A stretch of 64,000 nucleotides of DNA, from positions 43,339-107,338 of the forward strand of contig NZ_JAHQZR010000007.1 of assembly GCF_019049105.1 (NCBI RefSeq), in the 5' to 3' direction. Both the position numbers and the translations under genes were made by a program. Below the pieces are notes generated by a model. It ran no database searches. It was given only the letters and a program-made list of their open reading frames with translations, and was not told the origin of the DNA. The DNA is from Leucobacter chinensis (GTDB lineage: Bacteria; Actinomycetota; Actinomycetes; Actinomycetales; Microbacteriaceae). Shown here piece by piece: positions 33,474 to 42,270 of the stretch; the stretch's first letter is position 1; every line of letters starts with the position of its first letter.

Positions 33474-34454
33474 ATGGCCAAGCCGTATCTCGACGCGTCT
33501 GAGCCTCGCTTCTCGCTGCGCATCGGTTCTACGAGCGCCAGGTATGCACTCGTGCTCGTCGGGTCGGCCGCCGCGGTGCTCGGTGCCTGTTACGCCTTCA
33601 TCGGGCCGCACACCGCGCAAGCGGGCTACCTCTCAATCATGGTGCTGCTCTCCGCGGCACGCGCGCCGAGTAAACGGTACCGCTACATTGCGGCCGCTTG
33701 GGCCGTGTTCGTCGCGATGCTCGGCTACCTCGTCGGCCCCCTTGGACTCTGGGCAACCCTCATCGCGCTCATGGCGGTGTCGCTCGTGCAGGGGCTCTTC
33801 AAATTTGGCGAGGTCGCATTCCTGACCCGCTCGCCGGTCAACCTCATCGCCTTCGCCGCTATCTCACACGGTGAGGTGCGCCCTTGGCAGGTGCTGTTCG
33901 GCTCGGTCATCGGGGCCGGATTCATTCTGCTCATGACCTCAATGCTGCCGGCCAGGACCGAGGGCAATGACCGGCAGGTTCCGGTTGCCGACCGGCTTCG
34001 GTACGGCGTCATGGTCGCGCTCGGTGCTGTTAGCATCGTGTTGCTCGCCGAGGCGCTCTCGTTCGCGCATGCCGACTGGGCGTTGCTCACCTTCTGCGTC
34101 ATTCTCGCGGTCGGAGGCGATCGCAGAGCCGAGCGCGCAACCGACCGCGTGATTGGGTCGCTTACCGGCGTCGTGCTCGCCACCCTCGCAACTCTTGCAC
34201 CGGTACCCGTTCAGCTCGCGGTGGCGCTGGCCTCGTTGTTGCTCTGCGTCGCCTACTTGCGCGAGGCGAACTACACCATGTTTGTGACGTTTCTCACGCC
34301 GGCGATCTTGCTCACGACCGCCTCCGAGGGTTCAGCCGTGAGCCTCGGGGTTCAGCGCATCGAGGCGGTCGTTGCTGCCGCGGTCATCGCGGTATTCTGT
34401 AGCTGGCTTTTCGAGCGACGAGTGCCGAGCGGCAGTGAGGTAGGCGACCTATGA
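33474..34454 (+). CDS. FUSC-like integral membrane protein
   Basis: From the ATG at 33474 (GAGGGGG seven bases upstream) the protein has 326 residues and about ten hydrophobic segments in two similar halves, each starting with a YALVLVGSAAAVLG- or YGVMVALGAVSIVLLAEALSF-type helix. This is the FUSC (aromatic acid exporter/fusaric acid resistance-like) membrane layout without the cytoplasmic domain. An ATG at 33429 is an alternative, but TAGAAT there looks more like the -10. Its stop overlaps the next gene by four bases. Confidence 0.72.
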   Translation: MAKPYLDASEPRFSLRIGSTSARYALVLVGSAAAVLGACYAFIGPHTAQAGYLSIMVLLSAARAPSKRYRYIAAAWAVFVAMLGYLVGPLGLWATLIALMAVSLVQGLFKFGEVAFLTRSPVNLIAFAAISHGEVRPWQVLFGSVIGAGFILLMTSMLPARTEGNDRQVPVADRLRYGVMVALGAVSIVLLAEALSFAHADWALLTFCVILAVGGDRRAERATDRVIGSLTGVVLATLATLAPVPVQLAVALASLLLCVAYLREANYTMFVTFLTPAILLTTASEGSAVSLGVQRIEAVVAAAVIAVFCSWLFERRVPSGSEVGDL

Positions 34455-34843
34455 ATGAAGTGACACCGAGGCAAAAGCGTGTGCAAACGCGGGCCAGGGC
34501 GCGTGCGAATGAGCTGCCGGGTGCTGAATGCTCGCACCCCTTTGGCGAGCAGGTCGACGTGTTTAAGGTGTGCGGCAAAATGTTCATGATGCACACCGAG
34601 ATGCCGGGCCAGCCCGTTGTGGTTCTCAAGGTGACTCCCGAGGAGGGGCGGGTGCTGCAACTCGCCTACGAGAGCATTACTCCCGGCTACCACATGAATA
34701 AGAAGCACTGGATCACGTTGGGGCCCGGCGAAGAGCTTGCCGATCAGCTCATCGATGATCTTGTGACCGAGTCATACCTCTTGGTGGTTGAGAAGCTCCC
34801 GGCAAGGCTCCGGCCGGTCGACCCTGCGACCTTCGGACAGTGA
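34451..34843 (+). CDS. MmcQ/YjbR family protein
   Basis: This 130-residue protein has the YjbR/CyaY-like fold signature: VFKVCGKMFMMH, then VLKVTPEEGRVLQLAYESITPGYHMNKKHWITL and a C-terminal helix with SYLLVVEKLP. Family members are small proteins that may bind DNA; their function is poorly known. The ATG overlaps the FUSC stop, so the two are co-translated. The last 72 bases overlap the 3' end of the convergent sortase gene. Confidence 0.85.
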   Translation: MNEVTPRQKRVQTRARARANELPGAECSHPFGEQVDVFKVCGKMFMMHTEMPGQPVVVLKVTPEEGRVLQLAYESITPGYHMNKKHWITLGPGEELADQLIDDLVTESYLLVVEKLPARLRPVDPATFGQ

Positions 34844-35806
34844 GCCTTTTGCGCGACCCGACTCCTTCGGTAAAGGTGGGTAGCCTGCTCTCCAATACCA
34901 GACCATAATGGCTGAAGTCGCGACAACGACAATGACGATCCACCACGGAAAACCTGGTACGTCGGGTCGCGCCCCCGCGGCATCAAGGTCAGATTGTGGC
35001 GTTGGTGAGACTCGCTCTCCCGTTACGAGAATACGGTGAGTATTGATTCCGAGAGGCGTACAAGTGACAAGGGTCATAAGATCAGCCCCTTTTACCGCAC
35101 GAATCTCTTCAGTCTCGTGTGGCGCAACAACTTTTATGTCGATGACCTCGTAGGTGAATACCTTGTCGAGTACCTCAACCGTGAACCTGTCGCCCTCTGC
35201 TACCCGATCAAGGTGCGTGAACATGGAAGCGTTTGCAAGACCTCGATGCCCTGTCAGCACCGAGCGAGTACCTTCGCCTCCGATCGGTAGCGAGGTTCCC
35301 TCAAGGTGGCCGATACCCTTGAGTAAAGTCGCATCACTTGTACCGTGATATACGGGCAGATCGAGCTTGATCGACGGAACGCGCAACCGCGCTAATGGCC
35401 CCTGCGTTGAAGGAACGAGAAGATTCCAATAGTCGTGTTTGCTGACGACACCAGGCAGCGATGAGCCGGTACCCTCCGCGATGTTCATGCCTCCCTCGAG
35501 CAGTGCCCCGGAATCGAGCGCGCGGTTATACTCATGAGCCTGCGCGAACGCCTCATCAATCTCGGCTTGCGCTTTCTCAGAGTTTGCTCGCGTTTGGTCG
35601 AACACAATATTCGACTGGTTTTGTTGCGAAACCCACGCTGCGCTCGTCGGATAGAGTAAGAGCACAAGGCCTCCCAACATAAGCACGGCAATTGAAGTAT
35701 TGAACCAACTGAACGCCCAGCGTCGAATGTGAGAGTGCTTGCTACGTGGCGTGCGGCGGTGTTTGCCCGTAGCCAACGGCGCATACTCTTTTGGCGACAG
35801 TAGCAT
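34772..35806 (-). CDS. srtC: Class C (pilus) sortase
   Basis: This 344-residue sortase has two membrane segments (about 35-52 and 287-305), as in pilus-polymerising class C enzymes. The catalytic triad is His187 (TGHRG), Cys249 (TLVTCTPLG) and Arg258 (THRILVTG). A lid-like KHDYW motif lies near residue 125, where class C sortases carry an active-site lid. AAGGAG precedes the ATG. It follows the pilin genes on the same strand and should join pilin subunits through the LPxTG Thr and the pilin-motif Lys. The 40-residue basic tail is encoded over the convergent YjbR gene. Confidence 0.95.
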   Translation of the reverse strand: MLLSPKEYAPLATGKHRRTPRSKHSHIRRWAFSWFNTSIAVLMLGGLVLLLYPTSAAWVSQQNQSNIVFDQTRANSEKAQAEIDEAFAQAHEYNRALDSGALLEGGMNIAEGTGSSLPGVVSKHDYWNLLVPSTQGPLARLRVPSIKLDLPVYHGTSDATLLKGIGHLEGTSLPIGGEGTRSVLTGHRGLANASMFTHLDRVAEGDRFTVEVLDKVFTYEVIDIKVVAPHETEEIRAVKGADLMTLVTCTPLGINTHRILVTGERVSPTPQSDLDAAGARPDVPGFPWWIVIVVVATSAIMVWYWRAGYPPLPKESGRAKGSLSEGRRVDRPEPCRELLNHQEV

Positions 35807-35924
35807 CGTTTACTCCTTGTTCTTTTGCTTGAATACCCTGATGAGAACAGCAGTGCGGCCGGCAGATCAATGATCTCCCGGCCGCACCGTTACAGCGCAC
35901 TAACGTTTACGTGAGGCAGCAAAC

Positions 35925-37400
35925 TTAGAGCTGTTGCTGTTGCTGTTTACGACGGGCTGCAACCAAAACGCCTGCGATGAGCAGCAACGCTGCTCCACCT
36001 GCGATTAAGAGCACACTGCCTGCCGCACCAGTGATGGGCAGAGCGGGCAAATCGCCCTCATCTGAGCCAATCTGCGTGTTTACCACGGTTACTGAGGCGT
36101 CTTCGTCGGCGACTTCGAAGAGCATACCTCCGGCGAGACCCTTGTATCCGGCAGGAACGGCGGTCTCATAGACACAGTATTTTCCTTCGGCGAGAACACG
36201 CTTCGTGGTGGTACCGTCTGCGCTCGAAACATCACCCTCAACAACCTTCACTGCTGCTGAGTCGGGTGTTGCCGGGCAAGTGGTTGCGTTCTTGGCTGCG
36301 GTGTATATGTCGAAGCCGGCCCCTTGCAATGGAACGTTCGTTGACGTGCCCTTGTTCTTTGCTTCTTTCATGATGTGCGCATCGGCAAAGAATTCTTCGG
36401 GGTCGATGACCTCGGGGCCTGTGCCTGGGTCGGTGCTCTTGCCGTTGACGGTGATCTGAGCTTCGTTGGCCGTCGTACCGGTGCCGATAGCATCGGCATT
36501 GATCGTGAGTACTACAGTGCCACCGATAGCGGCATCGAGCTTTTCAAGCCCGGGGGTGAGGAAAGTCAGTACGACTTCGTCGCCACCGTTGCCTGAGGGG
36601 CTGGTGAGCGTGTAGTCGGTGCCGCTCGTGAGTGCGACGTCGGTTCCCGACGCGTTTTTGAGCTTAACCGAACCAGCGGTGTATTTCAGGAATGAGGCCA
36701 ACTGGTCATTGATGCGAAATTCGTCGTATACGTCATCATTTGCGAGCTCTTTCACCGGAACGGTGATGTCGAACGTCACCTTATCGCCAATGATTTTGCC
36801 ATCTTTCGTGGCGCCGCTACCGATGATTGAGTTCTTCGGGTAAATGTGCGGGTTGTAGTTCCACACCGGTTCGCCCGAAGCTCCGCTACCGGGGTAAGGA
36901 ATCGTGATGAGCGTTGGTGCAGCAGCAGGAACAGCATTTGCTGCGGGGGTGCTCTCGTACACAACGTACGCTTTGTCGGCGGCAAGGTCGAAAACGGTTG
37001 TCCCATCGGCTGCTGCGGTCATTTGCTCACTGCCACAGTTGAGCGTGAGCGCGGTCCCGTTTTCGGTTGCGATGGGGGTACCGTTCGAATCGAGCGTGAC
37101 CGTGATATTCGAAAGGCGGTTCCAGTCGCCCGAAACCGAGAGATCGATTTCATCGATGGTGCAGGCCGTGAAGCCGGCAACGAGTGGCTTTGCGCCAGAC
37201 GTGTCGATTTCAGAGCCGTCGTTTGGGCCATAGTTTCCCGAGTCGGGCTGCTCGAGTTTGTGCACGGTGAGCGTGCCGTTACCGCCTTCGCCAGGCGCTG
37301 CCATGGCTGGGCCGGCAAAAAGCGCCGTTGACCCGAGGGTTAACGCGGCTGCTCCTGCTAGGGCGGTTACTGAGAACCAGCGCGATTGTGTCTTTTTCAC
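35925..37400 (-). CDS. SpaA-type isopeptide-forming major pilin
   Basis: This 491-residue precursor has a signal peptide ending near AMAA, a pilin motif YPKN (Lys189) in HIYPKNS, an E-box in KYCVYETAVPAGY, several Ig-like (Cna-B) domains and the sorting signal LPITG (454-458) followed by a membrane helix and a basic tail ending in five Gln. The pilin-motif Lys is the nucleophile used by the class C sortase for chain growth. The GTG at 37400 is preferred because AAAGGA lies seven bases upstream; an ATG at 37415 is in frame. It is the second gene of the pilus operon. Confidence 0.93.
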   Translation of the reverse strand: MKKTQSRWFSVTALAGAAALTLGSTALFAGPAMAAPGEGGNGTLTVHKLEQPDSGNYGPNDGSEIDTSGAKPLVAGFTACTIDEIDLSVSGDWNRLSNITVTLDSNGTPIATENGTALTLNCGSEQMTAAADGTTVFDLAADKAYVVYESTPAANAVPAAAPTLITIPYPGSGASGEPVWNYNPHIYPKNSIIGSGATKDGKIIGDKVTFDITVPVKELANDDVYDEFRINDQLASFLKYTAGSVKLKNASGTDVALTSGTDYTLTSPSGNGGDEVVLTFLTPGLEKLDAAIGGTVVLTINADAIGTGTTANEAQITVNGKSTDPGTGPEVIDPEEFFADAHIMKEAKNKGTSTNVPLQGAGFDIYTAAKNATTCPATPDSAAVKVVEGDVSSADGTTTKRVLAEGKYCVYETAVPAGYKGLAGGMLFEVADEDASVTVVNTQIGSDEGDLPALPITGAAGSVLLIAGGAALLLIAGVLVAARRKQQQQQL

Positions 37401-37484
37401 AGTATTTCCTTTCATCTGTGTTGGTTGTGGTGAAAACTTTGGGAATGAGGGCGCTGCTCGACGGTGGCGAATCGAAACCTGGGC

Positions 37485-40334
37485 TTATGCTCCATGACTC
37501 GCCCTCCTTAGGAAGCCTCGCCGCCAGAGGTATGCAGCACTAGCTGTTGCGACAACTGTTGTTCCGGCTGCGATGAACACCCATGACCCCATGCCTCCAG
37601 TGACCGGTAGGGTCGGCAAATCTGCTGGAGACGCGGCGATAACGCGAATCACCGTGTGTTGGCCCTGGCCTAGTGCAAGAGGCGCATCAGCGTTCTTCCA
37701 GCAGCTCTCAGGTGCCGAGGTCGGTGAGGCTGTTGTCGATGCGCACTCGGCTCGAGCCGTGTCAAGTATCTGAAGTCCGATCAGTGACATGCCGTTCGGT
37801 ACCGTCGCTGTAGCCTCTGACGAACCCGGTCGGGCAATGGCACTGGGGCTTTTTGCATCGAGCAAAGTGTCGAACCCGGGCTCTACGCTCGTGAGAGCGA
37901 CCTCCCATTTGTCGTCGGGAAGCGCAGTCTTGCCGCCGAGCTTCTGTGTAACAAAGCTCACGTGTGCTGCCTGGTTCGTGACGGTACACTCGATCGGCTC
38001 GGCAATGTTTGTCTGGGCAGTTACCTTCAGCGTATTGTTGCTCGGGTCAAACACCGTTTTGGGCAGGGGAGCTTGGTCGCTGTCGACGCACATGATTTCT
38101 CCCGCTTGGGTGTAACGATTTGCGTCAGTGTGAGATTGGCCCACGGTGCTCAGACGCTCACCGATGGTGTAACTCGTGTTCCGCTTGAGTTTCTTCGCTG
38201 ATTTCCCGTCGAGTACGACGGTTTCGGTACTACTGCTCGCTGTGATTTCCCAACTTTCAAGAGCCGGGTCGGTGAGTGAGGGATCGCCATTGGTGATCGG
38301 CTTGAGGTGTTTGCTGCCGAACACGTCAAAGGGCAGTGATACCTGAACCACGCATCCTGGTGAAGTATGCGGCGACTCGTTACCAGCCTGGTCAACCTGG
38401 GTTGCGGTAAAGGTGTAAGTGCCGTTCTTGAGAGCTGGTTCAACAGTGTATGACCAGAGAGACCCACGGTATTCAACTTCACCGAGTCGCTCGCCGTCTT
38501 GCCACAGGTACACCTTTGAACCTTCTTCGGTGCCGCCGCCAGCGATTGTTGGCGTCGGGTTATCGGTTGGTGAGCTCGGGCAATACAGCATCGGTGCCGT
38601 CGGCACTGAGGTTTTTATCGTGAAAGTGTTGCCCCACTTGCCCTCGTTCGGGTTCGACATGCCGCTCGTAAGGTTATAGCTACCAGGGTTCTGGTTTGTT
38701 TGCACTGCGACAACGGTGTATATGCCATCGGCGAGTGGAGTTTGCGGGGTGAACTCATAACTCCAGTTGCCCGACGCGTCGACGAGAACGTCACCGGGTT
38801 GAACCCCGTCGTGTCTTCCATCAACGATGGTCGTGAGCGTTGGTGCATTGAAGTCGGTGATGCCTTTGCCGCTTGCCAGCTTTAACGAGATCGTGTGACC
38901 AGGAGCTCCCGTGCCGGTCAGCACAACGGTATCTCGAGTGTTGAGGTATGAGTTGTGCTCGGGAACATCGATATGGGGTGGTTCGATGTTTTCAAGCGTG
39001 TAGTTGTAGAAGACGGTTGAAACGGGCCATTTTGCGGCGTCTGCCTGAGCGGTCATCACACCCGATGCGTCGAACAGATCTGCGGCCGTGTACGAAACGC
39101 TTCTGCCGCCGTGGTCGGCTTTGACGTTCATGGGGTTACGGGACTCGGGCCACACCATCATGCGGTAGTAGCCGTTGCCACCTGCCCCGTTGAAATCAAT
39201 CGAGCCGTTGATGCCCACTTTCGTAGTGAGTCCCTGCTCATACTGCTCCCAGGTGAAGCCAAAGTGGGGCACGTTCGTTGGTGTTGAGGGCTGCGCCATG
39301 TTCTTCGAGACGGTGTCGGCTTTACTCCAGCGCGATGAACGGGGCTGTATGCCTGAAAAGTGGATAGGGGCGGTATTGATCGACTTCACCAGTGAACCGT
39401 CTTCGTGCACCCAGGCATACCAGAAGGAGTTCGAAAACGATCCTGCGGGGCCGTTCTCGGCGTTTGAGTTATTCGTCGCCTGGTTAACGAGGTCAACGGC
39501 AATTGAGTTTGGGGGTAGAACACCGGGGCGTTCGTTATTCAGGCCATGCTTGACGCTTTGCCCCCAGTTTGCTTGGCCGCCGCTCCATAGTTTAAAGACG
39601 TTATTAAAGGTGACATTGATGAGTGGCCCAACGACGGACTTGTCGTGTTCGCGGCCCCAGAGAAACTGGTATGGCAGCTTGTACGTGAGTCTCGCATCTT
39701 TGACCCATGGGGCGGTGAGACCTGAGGTATGGAGCCCTTTACCGTAGCTGACGTAGAAGTTGAGCTCACGTGAGGTGCCACCAAAAACGTTGTCAGAATC
39801 TGACGGTAGGAGGCTACCGTTACCGAGGTCAAGGTTGCCCTGAGCAGAAATGACGAGTAAATCTGAATCACCGGCGGGTATCACTTCGTGAACCGTGTAA
39901 AACTCATCTGTATTTTGAGCCCAGGTCTGAGCCCCAGCGGTTCCGAGGCCCATGGTCTGAATATAGTGAAGGTCACGGTTGATAATGGGGGTCGCATGGT
40001 AGCCAAGGCGCAGTCCCTGTCCATTGACCGTCTGAGCAGCTCCGGTTTCAGGGTTGATGAAGCCAGCGGGAACTTTGAGGATGAAGTCGAAGCGAAACTC
40101 GTCGGTCATCGAATCAATCTTGTCGAGAAACGTGAGTACTTTGACGACCTCTGGTGCAGCAAGCTCATCGGCCGCATGGGCGTGTGAGGGAGCCATGATG
40201 AACGATGCTGATGTGTAGCCGGTAAGCGCGATGAGTATCGTCAGCACGAACGTTGCACAGTGACGAACCGCCGTTTTGAGCGCTCGTTTCGGCCTGTGAA
40301 CGGTGTTGGCTGTTTTCGAAACCAAAGCGTGCAC
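37485..40334 (-). CDS. LPxTG-anchored pilus tip/adhesin protein with Ig-like domains
   Basis: This 949-residue protein has a long signal peptide (about 1-54), an N-terminal domain of unknown type (about 60-450), bacterial Ig-like domains between about 460 and 660 (for example DTVVLTGTGAPGHTISLKL and NGTYTFTATQVDQAGNESP), SpaA/Cna-B-like repeats, and the sorting signal LPVTG (909-913) with helix and basic tail. Being first in the operon, largest and without an obvious pilin Lys motif, it is most likely the tip adhesin. The start is uncertain: a GTG at 40334 lies too close to AGGGGG, and a TTG nine bases later is better spaced. Confidence 0.85.
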   Translation of the reverse strand: MHALVSKTANTVHRPKRALKTAVRHCATFVLTILIALTGYTSASFIMAPSHAHAADELAAPEVVKVLTFLDKIDSMTDEFRFDFILKVPAGFINPETGAAQTVNGQGLRLGYHATPIINRDLHYIQTMGLGTAGAQTWAQNTDEFYTVHEVIPAGDSDLLVISAQGNLDLGNGSLLPSDSDNVFGGTSRELNFYVSYGKGLHTSGLTAPWVKDARLTYKLPYQFLWGREHDKSVVGPLINVTFNNVFKLWSGGQANWGQSVKHGLNNERPGVLPPNSIAVDLVNQATNNSNAENGPAGSFSNSFWYAWVHEDGSLVKSINTAPIHFSGIQPRSSRWSKADTVSKNMAQPSTPTNVPHFGFTWEQYEQGLTTKVGINGSIDFNGAGGNGYYRMMVWPESRNPMNVKADHGGRSVSYTAADLFDASGVMTAQADAAKWPVSTVFYNYTLENIEPPHIDVPEHNSYLNTRDTVVLTGTGAPGHTISLKLASGKGITDFNAPTLTTIVDGRHDGVQPGDVLVDASGNWSYEFTPQTPLADGIYTVVAVQTNQNPGSYNLTSGMSNPNEGKWGNTFTIKTSVPTAPMLYCPSSPTDNPTPTIAGGGTEEGSKVYLWQDGERLGEVEYRGSLWSYTVEPALKNGTYTFTATQVDQAGNESPHTSPGCVVQVSLPFDVFGSKHLKPITNGDPSLTDPALESWEITASSSTETVVLDGKSAKKLKRNTSYTIGERLSTVGQSHTDANRYTQAGEIMCVDSDQAPLPKTVFDPSNNTLKVTAQTNIAEPIECTVTNQAAHVSFVTQKLGGKTALPDDKWEVALTSVEPGFDTLLDAKSPSAIARPGSSEATATVPNGMSLIGLQILDTARAECASTTASPTSAPESCWKNADAPLALGQGQHTVIRVIAASPADLPTLPVTGGMGSWVFIAAGTTVVATASAAYLWRRGFLRRASHGA

Positions 40335-40755
40335 CCCCTGTGCGAAATAACCATAAAAATGAAGCAGCGATGAAACAAAAAAGACGAAAGTCTGCGCTTC
40401 CGTCTTTGGCTTAGAATGCGTTTCTATCTCTCTATCTGAGATTGGCTTTTACGAGTTGAACTACGTTTGTGCCGTTGGGATAAGCGTATTGAGTGGTCGG
40501 TTGTAGACACTGGTCTAAAGCGCAAAAATGAGTAGCAAACGTTTCAAAGATGCGCCTGAAAAAGTTAAAAGATACGTGTATATTCCGTAAGGCTCGATTT
40601 ACCTACGTGTGTTTTGCGATGAGGGGGGAGTGATCTACGCGTTGAATCGATTTGAGTGAGGTGCTCTCTGCGCACGTCGACGGTTGCTGTGAAGCTGCCT
40701 GCCGTTTACCTGAGGCGGTGAATAGACGATCTTCTCGTGTTGCTGTCAAATGTTC
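40335..40755. other. Non-coding region upstream of pilus operon
   Basis: This 421-base stretch is visibly AT-richer than its surroundings and has no credible frame. It would contain the pilus promoter and a long 5' leader with the hairpin described at 40377-40407. I could not identify a riboswitch class or a convincing -35/-10 pair. Confidence 0.55.
40377..40407 (-). terminator. Intrinsic terminator just upstream of the pilus operon
   Basis: On the minus strand AAAGACG pairs with CGTCTTT around a 14-base loop, followed by three more T residues, making a T-run of six. It can also fold as AGAC-TTTC-GTCT with the same T-run. It stops 43 bases before the tip-protein start. The nearest upstream minus-strand gene ends 349 bases away, so it may be an attenuator within the pilus leader or simply the late terminator of that gene. 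Confidence 0.55.
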
Positions 40756-42072
40756 TCATCGAGCAGATTCGAAGCGCTGTTGCTCTGGAACGCGCACGAA
40801 CTGCACAACGGTAACGATGACGAGTGCGCCAATCGCAGTGAGCACCACGGTTGTGAGCGAGAGCGGGCGAGTGAGCAGGATGATTGCGGCGGCAGCGACG
40901 GCAATGACGCCCAGGACGAAGCTGTGGTTGCGATCGATCCACGTGCCCCAGGCGAGCGCAGCGCGCGACGGCGTGCCGAGCTTTGCGCGCAGCCGTGCCG
41001 ATGAGACGACGACCCCGTGGCGTATGACTGCCGCGAGACGGGAGGCGCCAGTAGCCCAGAGTACGACTAACAGAGCAACGGCGATCGCGCCAATCGCGAG
41101 AATTCGGTGCCCTGCTGCCTCGGTGGCGTGATCGTAAAAGACGGCGATTGCCTCGGCGCTGAGCGACTCTTGTGGCTTGGCGAGCTGGGTTGAGACGATG
41201 CCCCGCCCTGCCGCGAGAAGCGACCCGAGCGTGACCATGAGCACGGCCGAGCTCACCGCTGTCACTTTGAGAGCCCGGCGGCGCCGACGAGCGAGTGCGA
41301 CACCCGTGGTGAGCAGGGCAAGGGCAGCCCATGGCAGCCATGTCGCAAGCGTGGTGAAGAGGGAATACAGCGTCGAGAGCTGCGTGATCGCCTCGTCCTG
41401 AACGAGCACGATGCTGTAGTTGGTGTGTGGAATGAGTTGCGCGAGCCCCACTCCCTCAGCAATGAGCTTGTCTCGAACGCTCTCGATGACGGGCCCGAGA
41501 CGAATTTCGAGGGTTCCTGTAGCGCCGATCGAAACGGCGCCGTCGCCCTCACCGCTTAACGTGGCAACAATTTGTGTGTGGGTCATGCGTAGTGCCTGCT
41601 GCCATACCTGGGCAAACGTAGGAGAGGTCACCACCTCGGTCACCGCGGTGTGCACGAGGCTCTCAGCGCCCTGAGCCGCGGGCCCTTCGAGGAGCCCGAG
41701 CGCCGCCTTGGCTTCTTCGGGCAGGCCGAGCGAGCGGATCCCGTCAAACAAGTCTTTCGTGAGCCCCGGCAGATCGACGGCATCGGTGAACGCCTTCGTG
41801 GTCGCATCGATGATGGCGGTTTGCACGGCGGGCTCTTCGGGCAACACCGCAAAGGTCGAGACAAAGAGATCGGTGTTTGTGAGTTGGGTTTTGACGTGCG
41901 TCGTGACGATGCTGAGGGTGCCGAGAATGAGGCCGAGTGAGATCGCGAGCACCGAGAGCAGGCCTCGACCCCAAAAACTACGACGAGAGGGTGACTCGCT
42001 CGGGCCTCGCAACGCGGCGTTCTCTGCCTCGAGCGCCTCGATGCGAGCAGTGAGTTCGGCCTCAGTGGTCAT
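40756..42072 (-). CDS. Conserved membrane protein, function unknown
   Basis: From the ATG at 42072 the protein has 438 residues. A short N-terminal coiled coil (EAELTARIEALEAENAAL) precedes a membrane helix near residues 37-58, then an extracytoplasmic region of about 190 residues, then further helices in the second half around a basic RRRRRALK loop. It looks like the uncharacterised actinobacterial membrane proteins often annotated simply as hypothetical. AGGAT precedes the ATG. Confidence 0.75.
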   Translation of the reverse strand: MTTEAELTARIEALEAENAALRGPSESPSRRSFWGRGLLSVLAISLGLILGTLSIVTTHVKTQLTNTDLFVSTFAVLPEEPAVQTAIIDATTKAFTDAVDLPGLTKDLFDGIRSLGLPEEAKAALGLLEGPAAQGAESLVHTAVTEVVTSPTFAQVWQQALRMTHTQIVATLSGEGDGAVSIGATGTLEIRLGPVIESVRDKLIAEGVGLAQLIPHTNYSIVLVQDEAITQLSTLYSLFTTLATWLPWAALALLTTGVALARRRRRALKVTAVSSAVLMVTLGSLLAAGRGIVSTQLAKPQESLSAEAIAVFYDHATEAAGHRILAIGAIAVALLVVLWATGASRLAAVIRHGVVVSSARLRAKLGTPSRAALAWGTWIDRNHSFVLGVIAVAAAAIILLTRPLSLTTVVLTAIGALVIVTVVQFVRVPEQQRFESAR

Positions 42073-42270
42073 GATGATCCTGTCTCGAAAGATAACCCAA
42101 AGATAGCGGGTACCTGTGACACGCGCACCAAAAATCTTCGTGTCCAGCCAAGTGCGAGTAATGCTCGCCAACAGCCTCGCGGCAGGCTGACGCTAAGATG
42201 ATGCGCAGGCCGTGCGTGCCCTTGTGGCGCGCACATGGCAGGGTAATCGCTGAAAGGTATGGGGTAGTCG

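Noticed and set aside
40335..40755. c-di-GMP riboswitch in the pilus leader
   Set aside because: An AAAGACG...CGTCTTT stem drew attention, but the conserved GEMM core and tetraloop-receptor elements are not present; it reads as a terminator.
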